Shown one piece after another: positions 1 through 4,978 of a DNA stretch of 5,053 nucleotides. The stretch is from positions 1-5,053 of the forward strand of contig JAQUZZ010000137.1 in NCBI GenBank assembly GCA_028691095.1, in the 5' to 3' direction. The notes under the pieces were generated by a model that was not told the DNA's origin, made no database searches, and saw only the letters and a list, made by a program, of their open reading frames with translations. The position numbers and the translations under genes were made by a program. Origin of the DNA: Alistipes sp. Its GTDB lineage: Bacteria; Bacteroidota; Bacteroidia; Bacteroidales; Rikenellaceae. Position 1 is the stretch's first letter. Every line of letters starts with the position of its first letter.

Positions 1-516
1 GAAGTTCTCCTCGCCATCCTTGGATACATAGGTCAACATCAAAGCCTGCTCCCCATCTTCGGTCGTTACATCGCACACATCCCACACCTTCTTGCTGAAC
101 CCTTCGATTCCACCGTGCAGGGTGTTGGGGCCGTTGTTGATCGGCAGATTGTATTCGACGCTATCCAACGTGAAACGACCGTTGGCAATCCGGTTGGCAA
201 AACGTCCGGTAATCGCCCCCGCAAAGTTGTTACCCGGAGTCAGATACTCCCGAATTGAGCTGTAACCCAGCACGACATTACAGAAGCTATCTCCCTTTGC
301 CGGCACCCACAGGTCGACTATGATGCCTCCATAGTTGGTAATCTGCGCCGTCATGCCATTGGCATTGCGGAGTGTGTAGAGCGACACCGCCTTGCCGTGA
401 ATCGTGGTGTCGAAAGCCGATGCCGGATAGAGCACCATACCTTCATTTTTTGCATGCTGTTTGCAGCAAGCCGCTAAACTTGCCAAAATCAAACAGCCCA
501 TCAAGATTTTTTTCAT
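1..516 (-). CDS. Aldose 1-epimerase (galactose mutarotase family), lipoprotein, N-terminal part
   Basis: The protein interconverts alpha and beta anomers of aldoses such as galactose or glucose. Reading leftward from ATG at 516 gives 172 codons with no stop before the window edge, so roughly the C-terminal half is missing (family members are about 340-380 residues). It starts MKKILMGCLILASLAACC, a signal peptide with lipobox LAAC and lipidated Cys17. It therefore probably acts in the periplasm or at the outer membrane, as do many Bacteroidota mutarotases. Family motifs seen are NYGG near residue 62, GRFANRI at 104-110 and NTLHGG at 131-136. R109 and H134 are 25 apart, matching the spacing of the substrate-binding Arg and His known in GalM. 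The second catalytic His and the Glu base lie beyond the edge. No acidic lipoprotein-export signal follows Cys17. The leader is A-rich without a Shine-Dalgarno. Family assignment is firm; the sugar is unknown. Confidence 0.93.
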   Translation of the reverse strand, partial: MKKILMGCLILASLAACCKQHAKNEGMVLYPASAFDTTIHGKAVSLYTLRNANGMTAQITNYGGIIVDLWVPAKGDSFCNVVLGYSSIREYLTPGNNFAGAITGRFANRIANGRFTLDSVEYNLPINNGPNTLHGGIEGFSKKVWDVCDVTTEDGEQALMLTYVSKDGEENF

Positions 517-533
517 TCTTTCTTTTCGTTTTT

Positions 534-625
534 TAAGCACACCGTGCTATTTATGAGCAAGAACCCTATCTGTATATTCAGCATATACCGTGAAAAAGGG
601 CTCAATTATTCTTTGCAGTCACTTA
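534..625 (-). repeat. Repeat copy A, in the epimerase leader
   Basis: Read on the minus strand, this ~92-bp stretch aligns with 1808-1900 read on the plus strand, with about 75 of 93 aligned positions identical by hand count. The core (556-592) matches 35 of 37. It contains two stem-loops on the minus strand: GTATAT-GCTGA-ATATAC (588-572) and AGCAC-GGT-GTGCT (548-536). The second ends 19 bases before the epimerase ATG. The outer bases GAGCCC and GGGTTC can pair around the first stem, with one G-U. Confidence 0.85.
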
Positions 626-745
626 ACCATCGTGCCATTGATTGACAACAAATGGATTTGCATATTCCGCAATCACGGAGCAAATCGCGCGCTTCTGTCC
701 TGGATAAAACTTCACCGGCAAGCCTCCTTTCGATGTCGCTTCACT

Positions 746-775
746 CCTCAATGCACCTCAATACACCTCAACGCA
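746..775. repeat. Three tandem 10-bp units, CCTCAAYRCA
   Basis: Units CCTCAATGCA (746-755), CCTCAATACA (756-765) and CCTCAACGCA (766-775) lie head to tail and are followed by a further CC. The 10-bp period is close to one helical turn, so a protein could contact the same face of each unit. It could equally be a decayed simple repeat. It lies inside the predicted epimerase leader. Confidence 0.85.
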
Positions 776-849
776 CCGGACGTGAGCTCCTCACTCCCCG
801 CCTCGAATGCGTGAAAAAAACCGTATCTCTTCCTATAAAGATCTGCGGG

Positions 850-880
850 CGAAGATACAAGGTTTTGTTGGAATCACAAA
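850..880 (-). promoter_or_regulatory. Candidate Bacteroidota-type promoter for the epimerase
   Basis: On the minus strand, TTTG (880-877) is followed after 19 bases by TATCTTCG (857-850), one mismatch from the -7 consensus TAnnTTTG. The spacing is within the usual 19-21. Transcription would begin near 844 and give a leader of about 330 bases carrying the 10-bp tandem repeat and repeat copy A. The -7 box also lies in an imperfect inverted repeat (817-866), so a terminator reading is possible. Confidence 0.42.
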
Positions 881-1008
881 TAGATCTTTTCACTTCTTAA
901 AATTTCTTCAGACAATCAATCTTTTATCCTCTTTCATGCGAACCCATTGTCCCGTTCCCGTTCCCGAATACACATCCGATTCCTTCAAAGTGCAATTTTT
1001 GTCAAAAA

Positions 1009-1040
1009 TTTGGTTTTATCTCTTTTTATCCATAGCTTTG
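1009..1040 (+). promoter_or_regulatory. Bacteroidota-type promoter upstream of the PUR-domain gene
   Basis: TTTG (1009-1012), 20 bases, then TAGCTTTG (1033-1040) matches the known consensus TTTG-N19-21-TAnnTTTG exactly. Transcription would start near 1045-1048. The first protein gene downstream begins at 1272, leaving about 225 transcribed bases before the start codon. The promoter could drive the PUR gene, a separate small RNA, or both. Confidence 0.65.
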
Positions 1041-1070
1041 GTTTGTGTATGGGTTCATTTTACCCCCTTT

Positions 1071-1113
1071 CGACGCTTCTTATCCCCGAGCAATCATGTG
1101 ATAAGAGGCGTCG
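1071..1113 (+). other. 14-bp stem hairpin in the leader
   Basis: The arm CGACGCTTCTTATC (1071-1084) pairs along its full length with GATAAGAGGCGTCG (1100-1113), with a single G-U wobble in the RNA and a 15-base loop. No T-run follows on either strand, so it does not look like an intrinsic terminator. It begins about 25 bases after the predicted transcription start. Confidence 0.85.
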
Positions 1114-1240
1114 CAGTACACTAAGAGAGAGTGATTTCATGATTTAGCTCACCGATTTGACACGCAGGTGCGATCCCATGAAGAGTTCTCGGAGTCGGAT
1201 CACACTCCGCCGATCCAATCGTTGGAGCTACGAACAACCA

Positions 1241-1258
1241 ATAGCACGTTGTGCTTAA
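1241..1258 (+). repeat. Third occurrence of the repeat's terminal stem-loop, before the PUR start
   Basis: The sequence ATAGCACGTTGTGCTTAAA begins at 1241 and differs at one position from the matching 19 bases of copy A on the minus strand (which has GGT in the loop). The stem AGCAC/GTGCT (1243-1247, 1251-1255) ends 16 bases before the PUR ATG, compared with 19 bases before the epimerase ATG. Upstream of it, two other stem-loops are arranged as in copy B but differ in sequence, so wider homology is only tentative. Confidence 0.65.
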
Positions 1259-1271
1259 ATTTAGAATTAGC

Positions 1272-1625
1272 ATGATCGATAATTTTGATTCCAAAAAAGA
1301 GAGTGCCGGCGAAGGCGCAGAGGAGGTTTACTCTAAAGTAGTTCGTGCCGGTCGGCGCACCTATTTTTTTGACGTCAAGGCAACCCGTAACGAGGACTAC
1401 TATGTCACCGTAACCGAGAGTCGCAAAAAGACGGAGCGGGACGGACGTTTCTCCTTTGAGAAACACAAGATTCACCTCTACAAAGAAGACTTCTGTAAAT
1501 TCACCGAAGGGCTCACCGAGGTTGTGGAGTACATCAAAACCCACAAACCGGAGTGTTTCAATCCGGACGGTACCGCCATTACTTCGCCTGCGCTTTCCAT
1601 TGATGAAGAGTTCGACAAACTCTGA
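1272..1625 (+). CDS. PUR-domain DNA/RNA-binding protein (DUF3276 family)
   Basis: A small cytoplasmic protein of 117 residues, in the size range of Bacteroidota DUF3276 proteins, which are related to the eukaryotic PUR-alpha nucleic-acid-binding fold. The single PUR repeat spans about residues 19-89. It has the characteristic beginning VYSKVVRAGRRTYFFDVK, a middle strand YYVTVTESRKK, and the segment FSFEKHKIHLYKEDFCKF. The N-terminus and C-terminus are acidic tails. ATG 1272 is preferred over an in-frame GTG at 1251, because that GTG lies inside the AGCAC/GTGCT stem and the residues it adds do not look like the family. There is no Shine-Dalgarno; the leader is AT-rich. The gene stands alone, convergent with the helicase. 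PUR proteins bind single-stranded, purine-rich nucleic acid, and the Borrelia homologue BpuR is known to affect translation. The target here is unknown. Confidence 0.9.
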   Translation: MIDNFDSKKESAGEGAEEVYSKVVRAGRRTYFFDVKATRNEDYYVTVTESRKKTERDGRFSFEKHKIHLYKEDFCKFTEGLTEVVEYIKTHKPECFNPDGTAITSPALSIDEEFDKL

Positions 1626-1627
1626 TC

Positions 1628-1643
1628 AAGGGCGCCTTTTTTT
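1628..1643 (+). terminator. Weak intrinsic terminator candidate after the PUR gene
   Basis: Three bases after the TGA, AAGG (1628-1631) can pair with CCTT (1635-1638) around a 3-base loop, and a T7 run covers 1637-1643. The stem is only 4 bp, so this is weak by itself. Position and T-run are as expected for the end of the PUR transcript. Confidence 0.4.
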
Positions 1644-1653
1644 ATTCACTTGC

Positions 1654-1682
1654 ACAGCGTCCGGATCTCCTCCGGACGCTGT
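1654..1682. other. Perfect 12-bp inverted repeat between convergent genes
   Basis: ACAGCGTCCGGA (1654-1665) and TCCGGACGCTGT (1671-1682) are perfect reverse complements around the 5-base spacer TCTCC. The stem is GC-rich and would form a stable hairpin in transcripts from either strand. No T-run follows in either direction; the nearby T7 run precedes it on the plus strand. It may stop or protect the 3' ends of the PUR and helicase transcripts, but this is not shown. Smaller stems follow at 1691-1702 and 1701-1711, within CAGGC/GCCTG (1688-1692, 1719-1723). Confidence 0.8.
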
Positions 1683-1807
1683 TGCTTCAGGCGGGGATCC
1701 GCAAGGGTTGCTCGGGGTGCCTGTGGCGTATCTCGATCGGAGCGGTTGTGCTCACCACGGAGGAGTTGAGGCCAAATAGCGACCAAGGCGTCTGCACCCT
1801 GAGCCAT

Positions 1808-1900
1808 GAAGTAACCCCCAAGAAGGATTGAACCCTTCTCTCACGGTATATGCTGGATATACAGATAGGGGTCTTGCTAAGGAATGGCACGGGGTGCTTA
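1808..1900 (+). repeat. Repeat copy B, inverted relative to copy A, abutting the helicase stop
   Basis: On the plus strand this 93-bp stretch matches copy A read on the minus strand (about 81% by hand, core 1842-1878 at 35/37). Three stem-loops are visible: AGAAGG-attgaac-CCTTCT (1821-1839), GTATAT-GCTGG-ATATAC (1846-1862), and GGCAC-GGG-GTGCT (1886-1898, one G-U). ACCCC near 1813 could also pair with GGGGT near 1868-1872. The last three bases, TTA, are the complement of the helicase TAA. No gene follows it in its own orientation. Confidence 0.85.
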
Positions 1901-3319
1901 TTTCGCAAAAAAACGTTCGTCGAAGTTAATGAGGTAGAGTTTCTCGGTGGCACGCGTCAAGGCCGTGTAGAGCCACCGCAACAGATCTCGATTCAGCTCC
2001 TCCTCTCCAAAGAGCATCCGATCCACAAAGACACAACGCCACTGCCCGCCTTGGGCTTTGTGGCAGGTGACTGCATAGGCAAATTTCACCTGAATGGCAT
2101 TGAAGTAGGGATCTTCGCGCACCTGTTTATAGCGTTTCGCCTTGGGCGAAATATCGGCATAATCCTCCACAACAGCCCAGAAGAGTTGATTGTGCTGCTC
2201 GCGGGTGAGCGCCGGCGCATCGCTATGCAGCGTATCCAGCAAGATCTTACCCTCCAATTCCACTCCGTCGTAATCCGGAAACGAAAGTTGCGCCTGCGCA
2301 AAGCGGAAGCCATACAACGTCTCCTCTCGACGGAAGCGAACCAAACGCGCCGTGTCTCCGTTGGCAATAAATTCGAGTCCACACTCCTTGTCTTGGGAGG
2401 TGTAGTGGTAGTTGTTCTTGACCACCATCAGTAGATCTCCCGACTCGATCTCCTCTTCACAGAAACGCACATTGCGTCGCACCGCCTCGTTAAAACGATT
2501 GGCTCGCTTGTTGGAGCGGGTGATAATCACGGTTTCCTCCATGCCGTAGCGGTCGTAGGCATCCTGCAATCGCTCCAGAATCTCACCCCCCTCCACCGCT
2601 TCCACATCCGGAAACGAAAGATCAAAGCGCGGAATCCGCTCAATGCCCTGTTCCAGCATACAACGCACCAACGTGGCATTGAACAGGATCCCCGAATCCA
2701 CCGACTGTCGCATCACATCATCGAGTAATACCTGGTCGACCGTACCATAAACCCCCATCCGCTGCACATCCAAGGCGGGGCTCTCCTCATGCCCCACCGG
2801 TGGCAACTGTGCCTTATCACCCACCAGCAGCAGCCGGCAATCCACCCCCTTGCGAATGTAGGTCATCAGATCCTCCAGCAACTGCCCCGATCCGAAGATA
2901 GCTCCCTCCGAGGAGAAATTCGAGAGCATCGAAGCCTCATCCACGATAAACACCGCCCCCTTCTCTCGATTGTAATCCAAGGTAAAGGAGGCCTCCTCAC
3001 TGGATAAGGAGCGTTGACGGTAGATCTTCTTATGGATGGTATAGGCTTGGGCTCCGGCATAGCGACTCATCACCTTCGCCGCCCGCCCCGTGGGCGCCAG
3101 CAACACAGAGGAGATGCGCATCTCGCGCAGCGTCTGCACCAAGGCGGCAATGAGCGTTGTCTTGCCCGTGCCGGCATAGCCGTTCAGGATGAAAATCCGA
3201 TCCTGCGCCTCAGGTGTCAGGAACACCGCAAGCTGCTCGATGGCTTTTTTCTGCGCCAGAGTTGGCTCGAATCCAAAATTCCGGTATATTTGGGAGGCAA
3301 TATGCGAAGCTAAACTCAT
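1898..3319 (-). CDS. RecD-like SF1 DNA helicase (exodeoxyribonuclease V alpha-like)
   Basis: An ATP-dependent DNA-unwinding motor of 473 residues. It is shorter than E. coli RecD (about 600) and lacks an obvious N-terminal extension. SF1 motifs occur in order: Q-like segment PTLAQKKAI (19-27); Walker A GYAGTGKTT (47-55, K53); Ia APTGRAAKV (75-83); Walker B FIVDEASM (124-131, D127/E128); III GDKAQLPPVG (167-176); a motif IV-like ITRSNKRANRF (266-276); V TCHKAQGGQW (418-427); and VI YTALTRATEKL (451-461, R456 as arginine finger). The last two belong to the UvrD_C_2 region. No RecB or RecC lies alongside, so it probably acts as a stand-alone repair or recombination helicase. ATG 3319 is the first start in the frame, with the leader CCTGTAAAG before it. 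It is divergent from the DUF3822-rsmD pair. The TAA stop lies inside repeat copy B. Confidence 0.93.
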   Translation of the reverse strand: MSLASHIASQIYRNFGFEPTLAQKKAIEQLAVFLTPEAQDRIFILNGYAGTGKTTLIAALVQTLREMRISSVLLAPTGRAAKVMSRYAGAQAYTIHKKIYRQRSLSSEEASFTLDYNREKGAVFIVDEASMLSNFSSEGAIFGSGQLLEDLMTYIRKGVDCRLLLVGDKAQLPPVGHEESPALDVQRMGVYGTVDQVLLDDVMRQSVDSGILFNATLVRCMLEQGIERIPRFDLSFPDVEAVEGGEILERLQDAYDRYGMEETVIITRSNKRANRFNEAVRRNVRFCEEEIESGDLLMVVKNNYHYTSQDKECGLEFIANGDTARLVRFRREETLYGFRFAQAQLSFPDYDGVELEGKILLDTLHSDAPALTREQHNQLFWAVVEDYADISPKAKRYKQVREDPYFNAIQVKFAYAVTCHKAQGGQWRCVFVDRMLFGEEELNRDLLRWLYTALTRATEKLYLINFDERFFAK

Positions 3320-3439
3320 CTTTACAGGATTTCAGCCTTTTGGAGGATCAAACGATCGGAGGCTCATTGCGGAAATCGGAGCGCGGGGAACCCTCTGCAC
3401 ACACGCGGTATGCAACACCCCCGTCTCGAAGACGCCGAA

Positions 3440-3447
3440 CAAATGTA
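3440..3447 (-). promoter_or_regulatory. Candidate -7 box for the helicase
   Basis: TACATTTG on the minus strand (3447-3440) fits TAnnTTTG exactly, in the divergent spacer about 120 bases before the helicase ATG. No good TTTG box is found 19-21 bases upstream; the nearest is ATTG at a spacing of 15. A small hairpin CGTCT-tcg-AGACG (3434-3422) would lie at the 5' end of the transcript. No convincing promoter was found for the opposite gene pair. Confidence 0.35.
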
Positions 3448-3558
3448 CGGTTTTATTTCGACCAATCCACCCCTTTGGGCCGATATAGCGTTGAGCTCCA
3501 TTGCTGAATCGCCCCGCTTCGTATAGCCATTGACGCTTTACCCCTCGTTCCAAACACT

Positions 3559-4353
3559 ATGTATCAGAAAAAGAGATTCGTTCAGCCCATACCGACCCTC
3601 CTTCAGCTCTCCCCTACGGAGTGCAACTATCTCTATTATGACCCCACGCAACCCACCCCTCACACCGGAGGATGGAAACTCCAGGGCAACAGCCTTACGG
3701 AACGAGCCGAATCGCTTGCCACGCAGCTATCCCAATCCCCCTTGCTCGTCGACTCTGCCTCCGAGATCACCCTCTTGGCCGAGACCGACCGCGTTGCACT
3801 CTTTCCGACCTCCTGTTTTACTCCTGCTGCCGTGGAGTCCAATGCCACCACAACCTTGGGAACACTCCCTCCTGATGCTGAACGGCTCTACACCTCTTCT
3901 CTTCGAGAGATCGTCGCCCTCTGTACGCTTCCTCACCCCTTCATGGAGGTGCTGCGTCATTTCTGGCCTCTGATCCACATCGAGCACCCTCTGCGCCTCT
4001 CCGCAGCACGCACCGTGAAAACACCAACCTTGGAGGCGATCTGTATGGATCATTACGTACATCTCACCCTCCATACCCCGCAACTCTGCTTCGCGGAGAC
4101 CCTTCGTTGCTCCGGCTCCACGGATCTACTCTACTACCTCTCGGTGCTCACCGCACCGCTTGAGAGCTCGTCGCTGTCCATTCTACTCAGCGGCACCCAA
4201 GCCCTCGATTACTACGATCTCGTAGCCTCCTATTTTCATGCCTGTCGTCTCCTAACCCCCGAATCGGAACGTCCGACACGCAAACTCCGAGACCCCGAAC
4301 GTCAACTCTTTCCTTACATCCATTTGATTCGTTGCATTCATGAGAATTATTAG
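3559..4353 (+). CDS. DUF3822 family protein, encoded just before rsmD
   Basis: This 264-residue protein has no signal peptide or clear membrane segment and is probably cytoplasmic. Function is unknown. The assignment to DUF3822, a Bacteroidota family commonly found next to rsmD, rests on length, position and faint patterns. These are a segment VALFPTSCF near residues 78-86, a central strand set YVHLTLHTPQLCFAETL (about 166-182), then STDLLYYLSVL and LSILLSG, as expected of a two-lobed fold with alternating strands and helices. It carries no nucleotide-binding or catalytic motif that I can identify. ATG 3559 is the first start after an upstream non-coding stretch, again without a Shine-Dalgarno. 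Its last 14 bases overlap rsmD in the +1 frame, pointing to one mRNA and probably coupled translation. A link to ribosome maturation is inferred from context only. Confidence 0.72.
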   Translation: MYQKKRFVQPIPTLLQLSPTECNYLYYDPTQPTPHTGGWKLQGNSLTERAESLATQLSQSPLLVDSASEITLLAETDRVALFPTSCFTPAAVESNATTTLGTLPPDAERLYTSSLREIVALCTLPHPFMEVLRHFWPLIHIEHPLRLSAARTVKTPTLEAICMDHYVHLTLHTPQLCFAETLRCSGSTDLLYYLSVLTAPLESSSLSILLSGTQALDYYDLVASYFHACRLLTPESERPTRKLRDPERQLFPYIHLIRCIHENY

Positions 4354-4882
4354 CGGCATCCATCGAGGTCGGATCATCCAGCCTCCCAAAAACCTTCGAG
4401 CTCGGCCTACGACCGATTTTGCGAAGGAGAATCTCTTCAACGTCCTCCACAGTCGACGCGAATTGGAGGGAATCGACGTACTGGATCTCTTCTCCGGCAC
4501 CGGTTCCATCAGTTACGAGTTTGCATCACGTGGTGCAGGTTCCGTAGTTTCGGTGGAGATCAACGCCGTACACCACAACTACATCCGACAAACGGCCAAA
4601 CAGTTCGGATTCACCCAACTCTTTACCCTCAAGGCCAACGCCTTTCTCTACCTGAAAAGTTGCGCCAAGCAGTTCGATCTGATCTTTGCCGATCCGCCCT
4701 ATGACATTCCGGGGAGCGAAACCCTTCCCCAAACCGTTTTTGAACGGCACCTGCTTCGCCCCGGAGGATGGTTGGTCATGGAACACTCCAAGAATCTGGA
4801 TTTCAGTACCGATCCTCGATTCCTTGAGACACGTAATTACGGCAGCGTCCACTTCTCCTTTTTTGAGGAGCCTGAGATCTGA
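4340..4882 (+). CDS. rsmD: 16S rRNA (guanine966-N2)-methyltransferase RsmD
   Basis: It transfers a methyl group from S-adenosylmethionine to N2 of G966 in 16S rRNA during 30S assembly. The length, 180 residues, is typical of RsmD. The protein shows the N-terminal MRIISGIHRGR; the substrate-binding segment RPTTDFAKENLFNVL (22-36); SAM motif I VLDLFSGTGS (47-56); the acidic ribose contact E73 in SVEIN; the catalytic DPPY (118-121), diagnostic of N2/N6 amino methyltransferases; and a late strand GGWLVMEHS (142-150). ATG 4340 begins directly at the conserved MRIISG, which fixes the start. The gene overlaps the end of the DUF3822 gene by 14 bases and is probably cotranscribed with it. No strong terminator lies between its TGA and the tRNA promoter. 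Confidence 0.95.
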   Translation: MRIISGIHRGRIIQPPKNLRARPTTDFAKENLFNVLHSRRELEGIDVLDLFSGTGSISYEFASRGAGSVVSVEINAVHHNYIRQTAKQFGFTQLFTLKANAFLYLKSCAKQFDLIFADPPYDIPGSETLPQTVFERHLLRPGGWLVMEHSKNLDFSTDPRFLETRNYGSVHFSFFEEPEI

Positions 4883-4912
4883 CCAAAAAAACAGCAAATT
4901 TTTGATTGAAAA

Positions 4913-4943
4913 CTTGCAAAATAAAAAAATTGCAGTACCTTTG
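4913..4943 (+). promoter_or_regulatory. Promoter of tRNA-Asp
   Basis: CTTG (4913-4916), one base from TTTG, is followed after 19 bases by TACCTTTG (4936-4943), a perfect TAnnTTTG -7 box. The predicted start near 4950 would leave a precursor leader of about 30 bases before the mature tRNA at 4979. The flanking DNA is very A-rich, as is common for strong promoters in this phylum. Confidence 0.72.
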
Positions 4944-4953
4944 CACTGCAATT
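4928..4953. promoter_or_regulatory. 9-bp palindrome spanning the tRNA promoter -7 box
   Basis: AATTGCAGT (4928-4936) and ACTGCAATT (4945-4953) are perfect reverse complements with an 8-base spacer. The spacer holds most of the -7 box, and the right arm covers the likely transcription start. The placement resembles an operator, but a chance or promoter-derived symmetry is possible. Confidence 0.6.
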
Positions 4954-4978
4954 GAGAAACAAGATTGCACGGAAATAC

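Larger units (their letters stand above)
517..1271. other. 755-bp non-coding region between divergent epimerase and PUR genes
   Basis: No convincing protein gene is visible on either strand. The short open frames here overlap each other in different frames, show no domain pattern and lack conserved features. The region holds repeat copy A (534-625), a 10-bp tandem repeat (746-775), candidate promoters pointing outward to both genes (850-880 minus, 1009-1040 plus), a 14-bp stem hairpin (1071-1113), further small stems, and the shared leader hairpin (1241-1258). Both flanking genes would have unusually long leaders, about 330 and 225 bases, if the predicted promoters are the ones used. Confidence 0.75.
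1047..1271 (+). promoter_or_regulatory. Long structured leader (or small RNA) before the PUR gene
   Basis: Between the predicted start site and the ATG there are many possible stems. They are a 14-bp hairpin (1071-1084 with 1100-1113); GAGAG with TTCTC (1127-1131, 1186-1190, one G-U); TTTCATG with CATGAAG (1135-1141, 1177-1183, one G-U) enclosing CACC with GGTG (1150-1153, 1167-1170); GGAGT with ACTCC (1191-1195, 1204-1208); TCCAA-TCG-TTGGA (1214-1226); and AGCAC-GTT-GTGCT (1243-1255). I do not recognise it as a known riboswitch, 6S RNA, SRP RNA or tmRNA. The exact ends and whether it is a separate RNA are inference. Confidence 0.5.

Noticed and set aside
951..968. Short tandem CCCGTT CCCGTT CCCGAA
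   Set aside because: Only two exact hexamers and one variant; too short to separate from chance.
590..1147. Several overlapping short open frames (66-105 codons) on the plus strand between the epimerase and PUR genes
   Set aside because: They overlap in different frames, have no recognisable domain, and cover the candidate promoters, tandem repeat and leader hairpin.
1251..1271. GTG at 1251 as the PUR gene start
   Set aside because: It falls inside the AGCAC/GTGCT stem shared with the epimerase leader; ATG 1272 gives a normal DUF3276 N-terminus.
534..1900. A composite transposon or insertion sequence bounded by inverted repeats
   Set aside because: The only gene between the repeats is the PUR-domain gene; there is no transposase or remnant and no clear target-site duplication.
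1687..1953. 88-codon minus-strand open frame in the convergent spacer
   Set aside because: It overlaps the helicase end in another frame and is mostly made from repeat copy B and the hairpin region; no protein family resemblance.
1850..2434. 194-codon plus-strand open frame
   Set aside because: It lies antisense to the C-terminal part of the RecD-like helicase, whose motifs VI and V lie directly opposite, and its own translation shows no family pattern.
4894..4917. GCAA...TTGC hairpin after rsmD as a terminator
   Set aside because: The stem is AT-rich with an internal mismatch, has no following T-run, and overlaps the tRNA promoter -33 region.
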